NCBI GenBank assembly: GCA_001792895.1
Contig: MARA01000021.1
Location: 496,001 to 560,000, forward strand
Source: Lentinus brumalis
Lineage: Eukaryota; Basidiomycota; Agaricomycetes; Polyporales; Polyporaceae
Direction of reading: 5' to 3'
Length of the DNA stretch: 64,000 nt
Below are positions 1 to 11,700 of the stretch, one piece after another. A program made the position numbers and the translations under genes. Each line of letters starts with the position of its first letter. Position 1 is the first letter of the stretch. The notes beneath the pieces were generated by a model. The model searched no databases. It saw only the letters and a list, made by a program, of their open reading frames with translations, and had not been told where the DNA came from.

Positions 1-113
1 CCTGCTGGCGGGTTCTCGTAACTTGACGGTGAGTGGACGCCCCGGGCGCACGTATGGCGACGCTGACTTCTGCGCTTCTGCAGAGCGTCGACCAAATGCC
101 GGCCGGAATGTAG
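1..113 (+). CDS. C-terminal tail of a gene entering from the left (partial)
   Basis: Two in-frame pieces look like the end of a plus-strand gene. Bases 2-28 read LLAGSRNLT and stop at a strong donor (GTGAGT at 29). A 55-nt intron follows (29-83, ending CTGCAG). The next exon, 84-113, reads SVDQMPAGM and then TAG at 111-113. The intron length and donor match the other genes here. Only 18 residues are visible, so no family can be named. The call rests on splice consensus and frame continuity alone and could be chance. Confidence 0.35.
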
Positions 114-1117
114 CCGCCGTCGTTCGCGGTGCGTGCTGACGCCGTGTCGCTTCGCGGGGAATGTCCTTCGGGGCGTGTCCGACGTGGGAAGTCGTGCGTG
201 TGCGAGGTATGTCTGTCGTCTTGGAAGCTGTGTGCGAGTTCTGTTGACGTTGACGTACGTCTTGTGCACGGCAGGCAGCACGGCGAGCGGCAGAGTGATG
301 TCCTCGGATCGCGTAGTCGGTACGGCGGTGCGGCAGTACGGACGCGCTGGGGACAGAAGTAGTTAGCGTGGCGTCTTGCGTTGTCAATGCGTGTGCGCAC
401 AGATTGCGTCGGCTTCTTGATTTCGACTAGCAGCGGCGGCAGATCGTCCAGACCCCACTTGCCGCGATGGTGATTTGGGTCTGGAGCTCTGCAGGCACAC
501 ACGAGCGAGCGCGCTTGAATCGAGTACAGAAGGCGTACAGATATGCATTTGCGTGCCGTCGGGTTCATTTAAGATATGGCTGTACATGGGGTGTAGTCGC
601 TGGAGCGCAGGGACGGGTATCGAGGTGCAGCGTTGAGGTCGACGGGGTGCGGTCTTGAGGGGCGAGAGGTGGTGGGGGACGGGCATATGGCACTGAACAA
701 GACTTGATTGATGTGCTTACTACTGGGTGGTGTATAGAATCTACTCGACCGCACGCTGGACGTGTCTGAGAGTCGCGTTGTGGGGGCGGGTGCGCGAGAC
801 GAGAGAGGCGAGAACGCAGGTTGAGAGCGGCGAACGGCGGATGCGCAAGAGGGCGGCGGCCAATGAGAGCTGCTGAGCACGGAGCACGAAGGGAGAACGC
901 GAGCTGTGCCAGTCGAGAGCAGAGAGCAGACAGCAAGGGCAGAGAGACGGGCGCGCCACACGCCACAACGTCATCGTCCTCAAATCACATGAGCGCGATC
1001 GGGCACCCCGCATCGTCCGGAACTTGCAAGGCGTCGGGCTCGTCCTCCTTGGCTTCTACCACTGCCAGCGACACCTCTTCGACATCCCCACTACGCGCAC
1101 ACAGCCAAGTTCAAGTC
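114..1117. other. Intergenic, upstream of 3-hydroxyacyl-CoA dehydrogenase
   Basis: About 1 kb with no ORF that looks like a protein. The reading frame of the next gene stays open upstream of its chosen start, with further in-frame ATGs, for example at 989. A longer amino-terminal extension is therefore possible, but it is Ser/Thr/Ala-rich and unlike the family. Confidence 0.4.
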
Positions 1118-3260
1118 ATGAGCATCGCGCACGGCGTCCGGAAGGCAGCAGTCATCGGCGCAGGCCAGATGGGTACGTCGCGAGGTCTAGTCTTGAATGC
1201 AGCCAGCTCACGACGCGTCTTCAACAGGCCTGGGCATCGCGTTCGTGTCCGCGGTACACGCGAAAGTCCCCGTACTGCTGTACGACAAGTCGCCGGCGCA
1301 GATCAAGTCGGGACTCGGGCTCATGGACAAGATCCTCGCCAAGGACGTCTCGAAGGGCAAACTCACCTCGGAGGCGGCCAAGGAGGCGCGAGACCGTGTC
1401 ACCGTCGTGGACGAGTTGAAGCACTTCCAGGGTGCGGATCTGGTCATCGAGGTACGTCTTGTCTTCGTGTTTGTTTGGCTTCAAGCCCGTAGAACGCGTC
1501 ACCTCGAGCATGTGCCCCCACACTCCCCTGTGTACGAGCATGCCTCGTCCCTCTCGTCGCATGAGCGCACTTTCTGATGTGGTAGTTGCGCTGTGTTTGT
1601 CGTGCGATACGCTCGAGCGCGCTCAGGAGGGCGCTGCCAATGCATAGTACCCTCAAAGCTATTTTCTTTACAAGTGGCCACGCGACGCGAGTACCACTGG
1701 ACGACTATCCGTGAGGGCTATTCGGACACAGGTTCAGAAGCTTCGATCACCAACCCGGAGGTATTCATAGCTTGAACGTGACAGCGCCGTCTGGACAATC
1801 CGCTGTCTTTCCATCCGTTCGACGTGGAGTAGATACTGACATCTCAATCTGCATACAGGCCGTCGCGGAGAATTTTGCTGTCAAGGAGGCAATCTTCCGC
1901 ACACTCTCCTCCGAGCTGTCACCGACCACCATTCTCGCCTCGAACACGTCGTCCATCAGTCTCACGAAGATCGCGGCTTCGACAATCCCGCAAGGAAAGA
2001 CTGCCAATGACCCGGAGGGCAAGGCCAGCGCAAGCAGAGTAGTCGGCTTGCACTTCTTCAACCCTGTCCCCGTGATGGTGCGCACACGTTCGCTCTTCCC
2101 AACCGGCGTGTACTGACTTCACATCGCGCTCGTCATCATCACAGAAACTTGTCGAGCTGATCGCTGCCACACAAACTTCGCAAGAGACCCTGGAGCGTGC
2201 GCGCGCATATGCGATCGCATGCGGAAAAGGTGCGCATTCCTTCTGAGATTCCATCCTCATTCGACGCTGTGCCGCTTGCGTCGAGGCTACCGCGCTGACA
2301 TGAAAATTGCTTCGGCGGATCAGAGGTGACATACTCGAAGGACGTCCCTGGCTTCGTGGCGAACGGGCTGTTGATGCCCTTCATCAACGAGGTTCGTACG
2401 CCACTCTATTTCGCGTGGACACCATGCTAACAAGATGCTTGCTGCGCTCGCAGGCAATCATGATGTTGGAAAGGGTAAGTTGGCACGTCGATTGCGGTGG
2501 CGTTGGACTGAAGGGTATGCAGGGCGTCGCCACACGAGAGGACATCGACAAGACCCTCAAGCTCGGCATGAACCACCCGATGGGCCCTTTGCAACTTGGT
2601 GCGTCTTCTGTTCTTTCACTGCGCATATCGAAGCACTAGCTTATGATCGATCGTGCAGCGGATTTGTACGTCCACTTCCCTTCGTAACTCTCTTCGGACA
2701 CTGCATCGCTCATGTCACGCGTTCTCCAACCGTCTATCCCGCTTGCCATCCGCCAACTTTCATACAACGCTCCATGCATCCTCCGACATCCGCTTGGGCG
2801 CTCCGACGCTCGTTCGTTCATCTCGCCACGAACAACAACCTCGCATCCACAACGGCCCGGTCGGCACCTCTGCACACGTACACAACCCACTCCGTGACCC
2901 TGCAACCGGGGAATTTTTCCCACTTCATTTGATCGTGCCCGTGTCCTGCCGCTGCGTCTATTCCTCCCTCACTCTGTTTGCTTCACTCCGCATGACCGCC
3001 ACGCGCTTGCTTTCGCACCCGGCTTCCGACCTGACTGTTCGCGGACCCGCCCTGCTTCCGCTGTCCACACGCCCCGTGCGCGATGTTGCGGCTCCCACTG
3101 CAGCATCGGGCTCGACACGTGCCTGGCAATCCAGCAGACAATATACCACGGCACGGGCGACTCGAAGTACCGCCCGAGCGTGCTGCTCGAGCGCATGGTG
3201 GACGCGCAGTGGTACGGCAAGAAGAGCGGGAAAGGCTTTTATGAGTACTCGAAAGAGTAG
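1118..3260 (+). CDS. 3-hydroxyacyl-CoA (3-hydroxybutyryl-CoA) dehydrogenase, nine exons
   Basis: NAD-dependent oxidation of L-3-hydroxyacyl-CoA in beta-oxidation or short-chain acyl-CoA metabolism. Exons read by frame and splice sites: 1118-1172, 1228-1451, 1859-2077, 2145-2229, 2324-2391, 2454-2474, 2523-2598, 2659-2665, 3104-3260 (TAG). The N-terminus carries the Rossmann motif [14 protein letters not shown]. Family signatures follow in order: [27 protein letters not shown] (catalytic His and flanks), [30 protein letters not shown], and a C-terminal [13 protein letters not shown]. The product is about 310 residues, normal for the single-domain family. The ADFIGL block only forms if the 7-nt exon 2659-2665 is used. 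Two introns are unusually long (407 and 438 nt). Start 1118 puts the Rossmann fold eight residues from the N-terminus. There is no clear peroxisomal SKL end. Family assignment is firm; substrate length and organelle are not. Confidence 0.92.
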
Positions 3261-5354
3261 CAAGCGAGCCGCTCTGGTGGTCACAGGTCGTGCAGGCCGC
3301 GATGCCCGTATAAATAATACAATTCATAGCATCTTCTGCTGCTTTACTTGCATGGTGCCGTCTCACCATCGTGTCGGAATGCCCGCGCGGTCGGAGAGTA
3401 CGGCTGAGGACCCGATGTGTCAATGCTCGAAGTGCCGCTGTCGTTCGACTTGCGGTCTCCGGTTTGATGAAGAGAAAATGTGCACAGGGCCACCTGCACC
3501 CTCCGGGTCCAGGCTCGCGTCAGAGTTCGTGGAACCCGGTGTTCTGCGGTCACCATCTTTCACCGACGTGGAAACCCGTGGTTCGCTGGAGGGATGTCCG
3601 TTGATGAGGTCGCGTGACGACGCACCGTGGACCTGGTGCGTTGGATTCTGATCCGTCCTGCCTCCCATGCCCCCGCAGTAACACCCCCGACGTCTCCCCA
3701 CGTACGTCCGTCGGTCACTGTGGTGTTTGCCGGCGGGTTGTACCGCAGGCAGACCGTCGCACGGAGTGTGCTGTGTCTAAGGAGTTGTCGGTGTGGCCGG
3801 GCGCTGCGCACAGGAACTTACCGGTGATACGGCCTGTTGCGCAGGGCGCAGAAGCTCACGAGCTTCGAGCTTACCTCTCTCTGTGAGTCTGCGCATCTTC
3901 GGACTTAGAGGCTAGGCAGGACGCACGTAAAGTCCGCGCTTCTGCGTCCCCAGGGGAAGCAGTTCGGGACGCCGCCGGGTGCACTCTGGTGACGTGGGAG
4001 ATGATACGTTGGAATTTTTGTGAGAGTGTGCCGTCTGCTTTCTCACTACGGTGCCCGAAAATGGCAGACGGATGAGGGAAACGGCTTGTCCTCTCAGGCT
4101 GATCGTCCACCTGGCCGTGAGTTTGGGTCTGGCCCCTCGGACCTTCGCGCTATATCTCCTGAAGCGATGCGAAACCAGCTCGGAGCGCGCAACAGAACCA
4201 GGGACTGGCACAGACGGTCATCGATGACCAGAGCGTTGACATTTTGTCGGAAGGTGAGTATGTTTTAGGCACCCTGTCTGACGTTTGTGGGCAACGTTAG
4301 GCTGTGCTTCCCCTTTCCCGTCGTCGTCATTCTGAGGTCAAGGGTGGCGAACGGCACTGCGTTAACCCTCCTTCTAGACCGGGGAAGCACATCTACGCCC
4401 GAACAACGGCTTCCTTCAGGTGCCACATCACCGTTCAACATGACTGCAAGAGGCGCTCGTGTTGCAACATCTCTCGTATAATCTCGTCGGCTGCAGTTGC
4501 AACAAGAATCGGGAGCTTCGCTGAGATTTCACCAGAGATCGGACTTCACGCGCTTCACACCGTTCCCACCACACGCTACGGCGTACGGTACGGATGCCAG
4601 TGCTCCGTGCGTGCAATCGGTCCGATAGGCAGGCGCGCGGAGGCACGGCCACAACGAGGCAGCTTCTTGCCAGGATCGCAACCACGTCCAGCTCAGGGTA
4701 CCCCGCCCCATGCTTGGCTCTGGCACTATTGAGAACTGCGCCTGCCGTCCGTGGCTCCTCCACCCTCGATCGCCGTGAGCCATCCTCTCCGAAGCCACCT
4801 CTCATTTGGCCATCCTGTGGACCAGCGCTATGGGGACAGACCCAACAGAGCTTCCCACTGGGTTGCACGCAGGATCAGAAAGCCCTCCGCTCTGATTGGG
4901 CGGGAACACACGACTTGCTGTGGGGTGCCGATCACACGACGCCGGCTCGTGCCCCTCAGCCAGTAGGAGGAGGTGGTGCGGGCGTTTCGACGTTTCACGC
5001 CACGACAAATTGGGCCTCCGAGGCTTCCGCCAAGATAGGCGTCGATGCGGACGCGGAGATGGCACCCGGGACGAGGCTGCCCCTGCGTCTTCGTGGAGTT
5101 GATCGGAGGAGGACATGGCGGGCGGGCCAGCGCGTGTCAGTCCTCTGTTTCTCGATTCCGTGCGAGTACTTATAGGCTCTTGCCCTCCGCTCTTTGGTCA
5201 GACCAGCACTCCTCTCCCTCAGGGATTCATCTAAGCCATCCGCTCGCCCACCTCACCTCTCTCAGAGGACAGCACTCGCCACGTCTCCCAGCCTCCACCC
5301 GTCCTCCGTCCGTACTTGCATAGCACTCCCCGGTTATCCCGCTTTACATTCAGA
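3261..5354. other. Intergenic, no confident gene; one exon-like fragment
   Basis: No recognisable protein. A consensus intron candidate lies at 4254-4301 (GTGAGT ... GTTAG). It joins a plausible peptide (LAQTVIDDQSVDILSEG) to a short ending with a stop at about 4334, but no start or family is visible, so it may be a relic. The stretch 5160-5340 is pyrimidine-rich with a TATA-like ACTTATAGG near 5167-5175. It probably serves the small gene starting at 5355. Confidence 0.3.
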
Positions 5355-5818
5355 ATGTGCGAGATTGAGTGGTGAGTAGCAGTGAGACTTCGATGGGCCT
5401 CGTGTAAATGCTGATCGGCCTTCTCGCGCATTACGGCAGCTTCGGAAACTACCACCGCGGATGCGAGGTGCGCTCTCTTTTGTCCAGTGCCCCCCCGCAC
5501 TCTATCTGACTGGCCGGCGACGCACAATCAGCACTACGTCAAGCTTTACGAGAGCGGGAACAAGACGGACTGTGGCTCGCCCAGCTGCGCCCTGAGCGCC
5601 GCACACAAACACCGACCCGGGCAGCGGACGTGCACCTGCTCAAAGGTGCGCCTCTGGAATTTTCCGGGCACGGACAGATCGGTGTTTTAACCAGAATGCT
5701 GGTTCGGCAGGTTCCTCGCGAGTGCCGGAGGGTGTTGAGCCTGATCCACGAGCGGTGCGATAACTGCACCCGCGCAGCGTGGGCTACGCTCGAGCGCGAG
5801 TCCGGTCGGGTCTGGTGA
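5355..5818 (+). CDS. Small Cys-rich protein, 88 aa, four exons
   Basis: This gene is invisible to single-ORF calling because no exon exceeds 114 nt. Exons: 5355-5371, 5440-5467, 5532-5645, 5711-5818 (TGA). Introns are 68, 64 and 65 nt with GTGAGT, GTGCGC and GTGCGC donors. The protein starts MCEIEC. It has HRGCEHYVKLY, then DCGSPSCALS, an H-K-H, CTCSK, and ends with an R-E-C-R-R helix and ERCDNC. The paired Cys and His residues suggest a zinc-stabilised miniprotein. From general knowledge, short proteins starting MC..E with a central G-C-x-H and a terminal C-x2-C recur in Agaricomycete genomes, with no known function. There is no signal peptide. The fit of all four exons in frame is the main evidence; family membership is from memory and the function is unknown. 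Confidence 0.68.
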
Positions 5819-7109
5819 CCCTGTCCCTGTTCTGCGCTTCCGTGGGCGTTGTGCGGCGCGGCTCCGTCGTCGGGAGAGTCTCGGTCTGCTCGCCTTTTGG
5901 CGCTACGACTATCTGTGTCGTTGGTTATTCTAAGGTCGCGGTGTAGGCCGTGATCGGTTTCTTCGCCTTCTCTTGATCATTTTCGTACTCTATCAGTCAT
6001 CGCATGTATCTCTATCATGATTCAACACTGTACAATCATCCGTTCAATGCATCTTCCAACTGGACTTTGGCGTGCATGTTACAGTGCGTAAAATGTGAAT
6101 CACAGCAAGTTACATCATCTTACAGGCAATTGGTCTTTCTACACATACTCAAACGAGTGGCCTTTACGAGGGCATGGAAGTGAGGGGACGTACGGGACCA
6201 TTAAAAGATGCTACCCGAGCACGGAACCATGGACGACTGCAGTAGCTGCGCACCGCCATAGCGTCAAACTTCACGTACACGGGGATTACTTATCAACTTC
6301 TGCGTAGCGCGTTCTATACACCCATGGGAAGTGTGTCGCAGATGCTGCAGCTACCACGGCCTCCACGGCGTAGCCTCTCGAGCTGGTCTTCTTGCTGCAG
6401 AGCACCTGGTACGCAGCACCAGTGCGATCGATGCACAGGTGAATGAATGCCCAGCAACTTGGGGCTCCCGCAGCATTCGGTATGTAAGGGTATAAAGAGA
6501 GAAGCCAAGTGGTAAGAGAGCCTCACTATGCTCCTCACTACCTCACCTCGATTACCTCGGCGGGCAGGCCTCGGCCGAGGTACCTCGGAAGATTGGCGGA
6601 GGCGTTTTTGTACGTCTTGCTGCTCGTTCCTCTGGCGTGCAGCCTCTTGCTGACCGCAATCGTACGCGCATGGACCACGAACCATGATTCGCAGGCTCGG
6701 GTGGCGCTCCTTGGCCTCGGCCGGGACCCGCCCATGACGGTCTTTACTCTGACTCGGTTGACAACTGATTATTGGGCATGTGAGTCCACACTGGCGAGCG
6801 CTGGCACTTGTGAAGGGACACTCACCATCAGCTGGCAGTCGTAAACGGGGGATATTGCTTGGTTACGGCGTAAACTGTAACACAGGCCTTATCCGGTCTA
6901 CGAATGCGAAGAAGCCCGACGGGGCTGGTGAAAAATCAAGTACCCCAGGACAGCAGAAGTCGCCGCGAAGGCAGCCAACTCGCCTCCGCGGTGCATTCGA
7001 AACGGAACGGTCGTAGAAGTCAAACATGCAGTTCGCGCTGAATAGATAGGATGTATGGAGCACAGTGTAGCGCTTTGAAATCTGACTCAGATCCTTGACG
7101 TTGACGCGA
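5819..7109. other. Intergenic, no confident gene
   Basis: About 1.3 kb. A TATA-like GGGTATAAAG lies at 6488-6497. An open frame near 6530-6844 encodes one hydrophobic segment (LYVLLLVPLACSLLLTAIV), but this frame has no ATG upstream of the segment. A 14-bp perfect palindrome (CCGAGGTACCTCGG) sits in a CCTCGG-rich patch around 6560-6590. I do not call a gene here. Confidence 0.3.
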
Positions 7110-8525
7110 CTACGTTGGCCGTTCGACGTGCAACGCGTCCATGATCTTCTCGAGCTTGGGGTTACCACCAAGCCGCGCGATCTCCGCCCTCACCTGAGCC
7201 TCCAGGTCGTCCATGACCACGAGCGTGTAGTCGAACGACTTCGTGTGGTCGCGCAGGTAGTTGATCGTGTGCTTCTTCAGCGTGGGCGTGGTCGGACGCT
7301 TCTGCAGCACGTCTGTGTGCCGAGTCAGCGAGGGTCACGGCGCGATCTTCGAGGAGAGCGCTCACTCAGTATCTGGCGGTTGGAAGGGTCGGCCCGGACA
7401 CCGTGTACGACGGGGAAGGAGAACTTGCCCTCTGTGAGGTCTTCGGCGAAGCCCTTGTTGTCGGTGTACTGAACGCAACAGTGTGAGGTCCCGGTCAAAG
7501 TGGGGAAACCGGACCAACCTGTGTGCTCTGCAGGTTCATGTAGTCGTCGCGTATCTGGAAGTAGATACCGAACAAATTGACGAGAGGGACGTAATCTCTG
7601 CGATGAACGTCAGATGCGGACGCTCGCGACACACGGCAGGCACGCACACGTCGATATTTGTCGTAGAACATGCCATCATGAGCTTGACAGCTACGCGGAA
7701 CAGTCCGCCCGTCTCTGTGTGGTGCTCGGTCAGTATGCTCGGTGCACGCAACAGGAGTGCCACACTCACTGTTATTCACCATCGAGACATACTCCTCTTC
7801 CGTGGGACATCGAAGTGAGTCGCGCCAGAGAAGCTCCAAGCCCTGTCCCCTGTGGAGCGACAAGAGCTCGGCTGATATACGATTGTGAGTCGAGGCATCC
7901 GCTGCAGCCGTCAGTGCATACCTGTAACAATGCGATCGAGCTCCTTGAAGGGTATGAGACGGTTTGGAGCGTCCGAGGGTGCCTCTGCGTCGATGTCAAT
8001 CCCGGAGCGAAGGGAGAACAGCTCCTGATACGCAAGGAAGTAGACGTAGTTCGCAGAGTTGATTGTTTGCGGGATCCCGTAAATCTTGTGCGCAACTGGC
8101 CCGCGGCGTGCGTGAGGAACTGCAGTACAGATTGGTCAATCGGGCGTACCTGGGACACCTCTGCGCAGTTGTGCGTCATCCTCAATGTCGTCTACGCTGT
8201 GGTTAAGTCATCGTACGGGAAGTAACCGCGGAGACGCAGAGTCTTACAGCAGGCTGGCGGTGTGGAGCATGCTCACGACCTTGGAGATCACTTTGAGCTT
8301 GTCCTGTGGGACGTGCAGCCACGAGTTAAACGCCTCTGTCATTTGTCCTCTGATCTCCTTTCCCGGTACGGAGTATATGTGCGTGAAAGGCTCCAGTAAT
8401 GCCTGTATTCGGGTCAGGATGCGCGACTCGCATAGGATATACGGGCAGCTAACGGTTTCATTGGAATCGGACCACGTATTAGACGTAGCGAGGATAGCCT
8501 GCACGTCCAAGCTCTTCCCAGACAT
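7110..8525 (-). CDS. BTS1: Geranylgeranyl diphosphate synthase, multi-exon
   Basis: Trans-prenyltransferase making GGPP from FPP and IPP, for protein geranylgeranylation and diterpenes. The start ATG is at 8525-8523. Exon 1 probably loses an in-frame 51-nt intron, giving [21 protein letters not shown], the usual N-terminus. The first aspartate-rich motif is DDIEDD near 8180, after HTASLL. Then follow [31 protein letters not shown], and the second motif [12 protein letters not shown], which has Asn at the last position as in fungal [20 protein letters not shown] and a C-terminal HVERPT come before the stop at 7110. All active-site motifs are present, so it should be functional. It is divergent from GCN1 with 264 bp between starts. 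No terpene cyclase lies nearby, so a primary-metabolism role is likely. Confidence 0.93.
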
Positions 8526-8789
8526 CGCTGTCTTGTAGCGAAAATGTCACTGCGTCGTGGTCGTCTGCGTCGTATGAAAGAAAGGAGAATGCGGGTCCAG
8601 GAGGCGCTACTATATCACAAGTCTATAAGTGCTGTAAGAAGAATTACTGATTGAAGCACCGCCACATTGAGGCCACTTTGACCGCGTAAGCAATAAGAAA
8701 CTTAGAAAGCCAAGGTCGGACCCGAGCTTCAAGTTCAAGCTTTGTTGGTGACTCTGCTTTCTTCCTTCTCGTTCTCCTCCGTCCTCGCG
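8526..8789. promoter_or_regulatory. Shared intergenic promoter of GGPPS (-) and GCN1 (+)
   Basis: 264 bp separate the two divergent start codons, so both promoters must lie here or overlap the genes. The GCN1 side (8750-8789) is a pyrimidine-rich tract (CTTTCTTCC, TTCTCCTCC) typical of fungal core promoters or 5' UTRs. No clear TATA box is seen. Confidence 0.5.
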
Positions 8790-11700
8790 ATGGGAAGGTC
8801 TGAGATAGAGTCTTGGATAGCTTCTACGGCACACGTATCTGGTGACGACGACGACTCGACGACTTCTGGCTCGGTATGGCGGAGAGAAAATATACTCAAG
8901 GACTGGCCAAGCGCTATGCGCGCTGCGCAGACGAGGCTCTTCACGAGCAGCACCAAAGGCCGGGTACAATTCCTGAGGGAGGAGTTGCTTGTGCTAGCAA
9001 AACACGGCGGTACGTCGATTCAATGAACGCGCTACGTCTTGCGTTGACACGGATCGATACGTAGATCTTAGCCTGTCGCAGGTCATGGACGTCTTCAAAT
9101 TACTTACGTCCACATATCCCCGGTATGTTGACGCGGAGTCTCGAGAAGCGGTAGAGGAAGTGGGCGTTGCGATGGTTCGGCGAGACGAATTGCGAGGGAC
9201 GCCGCAGGGAGAGCCGGATGAGAGCAAGTTGGGTGTGGCAGAGCAGGTCCTTGGGTGGATGACGCAGGAGGTCGGGCGGATTCACAAAAGATCCAGGTGA
9301 GTAGTTTCATCTATCTCTGCTGGAGCAACCCCAAACACACTGTGTGCAGCTCCCATGCAGCCGCGGACATGCTTGTTCTTCTCAGCTGGTGCTGTGGACT
9401 GTACACCGCATGCCTCGAATGTAACCCCGACTTCCCCAAGTCTTCCTCATGGACCGCGTTACTCGGGGTCATGGCGTCTCTTGTGGATATGCTACTGGAC
9501 CCCTCGACGCATAGCAAGAAATCGCTGCAGAAGAGTACGCTGGTTCGGACAAGACGGGCTTTGCGGCATGTACGTCCGTCTTACATATTCCTTTGAAGCC
9601 GCTTATGTCTATCGATAGAGCCCAGAAAATCTCCCCGCCGTCATGAGGACATTACTCGGCCTCACGAAGTCTCTGCCATCTCCACTTGTAGTTGTCCCGC
9701 TCCTGGGCATCTCCATAGACGTCACTCTCAGGCTCAAAAATATCAAAGACGAGAGCCTGAAACAGATAGACGCGACAATCAAGGTAAGACACTTCAGTAT
9801 GATTGATACACCTTTCTCACGTGGATGAACAGCATGATATCATCCAGTTGTACGCCAGCGCTGTTCTGATGTCAAGGACACCTGTCCCCACTCACGTATC
9901 CGTGAGTAAAAACCATGACTGCGTTGGCACAGGTGCTCACATCTTGAACAGTCCGCACTGCATGATTTCATCCACACGTTCGTCACCCCAGAGGATTTCA
10001 ATTCAACCATCCTACCAGTGATGGAGAAGGCACTTCTGCGCTCCCCTGAGATATCCTTGAGTGGTGCGTATCATCTGAAGGAATCGTTGGCATCGACTCA
10101 TTTACTTCATGCAGTCATCGCCGATTTTCTCCCCGCGTACTCGCACCCGGTGGAAGGGGATTCATTCCGCAGACTGCTCAACCCCGCTTTGAACAACGCC
10201 AAGTCGTCGAACCATGTCGTCCGAGCTGGTTCCATCGCACTTTTCAGAGTTCTCATCAAGCTCAATTCATCTTCTGCCGACCTTGAACACACCGTCACCG
10301 AGGTATTGAGCCTGCCCAAGGCTGGGAAGACCGCTGGGCCCGATCACCGGCTTGCCCTGTACACCATGCTCGGGAGCATCCCGCCATCTGAGCCTGTATC
10401 CTCGCAGATCGTGCAAACAGGACTTCCACTATTGGCCAAGGAGACACACGACGCCTCCGTCTCTGCTCTGGGCAGCTCGCTCATCCCGCATCTGGTCCAC
10501 ACTCTCCGGGCTGCATCCCTTCCGAGTGACATCGCGAGCGTTGCCGCGAAAGAGATGACAAATGCGAAGCCTGTGGTGCGGCGGGCGTTCTGCTCGCTGG
10601 TGGGTAGTGCACTATGGGAGCTTGGAAACATCGACACGACTGCTTCAATCACGCTAGCGAAAGCCGTCCTCCCGTCCTTTGAGACTAACCTGAAGACGGT
10701 CTCGGGTAACCCCTTGGGCGCGGTAGCTGGGCCGCTGGAAGGTTACGTGGCCACTGCCATACTACTCGGGCCCTTTGCTCGTTCGAAGCAATTCGGTAGC
10801 TTTTCTTCTTTGATCTTTGTCATGTTCGTACCTTACGACCCATCTCTCCCAGACGATGTCATATCGCACAATGCCACTCTTCAATCAATATTCACTGCTC
10901 ACCCGAAACCGTCTTTCCTGCTGTGGGATAAGGTTTACCAGAAGCTGAGTGGAGAGGAAGAAGAGACGTGGCTGCTCCGTGCGAGCGAAGCCGCACTCGC
11001 GTTCTCCAAAGATGAAGTCTTGAAGAACGAACACACGCGGTTCGTCTATCCTGCTGCTATCGTGCGAGACGACGTCCTAATCACCTGACGCTACAGGACA
11101 TCGCTTGGGTCCATCTTTCTTCACCTGGCTGTGGAGGGCTCGTCACCCCAAGTCCGCAGGTCGACACTCAGCACTGTTGAGCGCCTGGCTTCGACGCTCC
11201 CGGAGCATATCAATCTTTCTGCGCTAGCAGCTACGTCTGCGTACCTCTCACGGGAGAAGCCTCATTCTAAGGCAGCTGCGGCGAGTGACGATCAGGATAC
11301 CGCCCCAAGCAAGGAGGCACGTTTACCTGCGTTCCTGCTGGCGTGTGCAGCATTTGGAGCAGACTGCCCCCAAGATATCAAGGAGCGGTTGTTGTGGGAC
11401 TGGGTCGTCGTCGCTCATCACCCAGGACATTGTCAGTCCCAACCGCCGTCTCATATGATGGCTGATGTGCGTATGACTGATTGGTGACGATCTTGCAGCT
11501 GGGAACATCCGTCCGGTGTGGATTGAGCTTTGCCAGAAGGCGAAGGTTGACCCACATGCGCTCGTCTCCGCTCATGCCGACGCTGTCTTAGAGAAGGTGT
11601 TCAGTGCGATCGACGTTCAAGTCAAGGTATCTATGTTATCCGGTGAACAAGGTGGTTCTTCGCTAACAAGACTCCCTGTGATAGGCGCAGTCAGGCTTCT

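Noticed and set aside
569..961. 130-aa minus-strand ORF upstream of the dehydrogenase
   Set aside because: Ser/Pro/Arg-rich, overlaps several equally long ORFs in other frames, no domain; reads as non-coding promoter DNA.
6560..6590. 14-bp palindrome in a CCTCGG-rich patch as a transposon end or operator
   Set aside because: A single short palindrome with no paired partner or target-site duplication.
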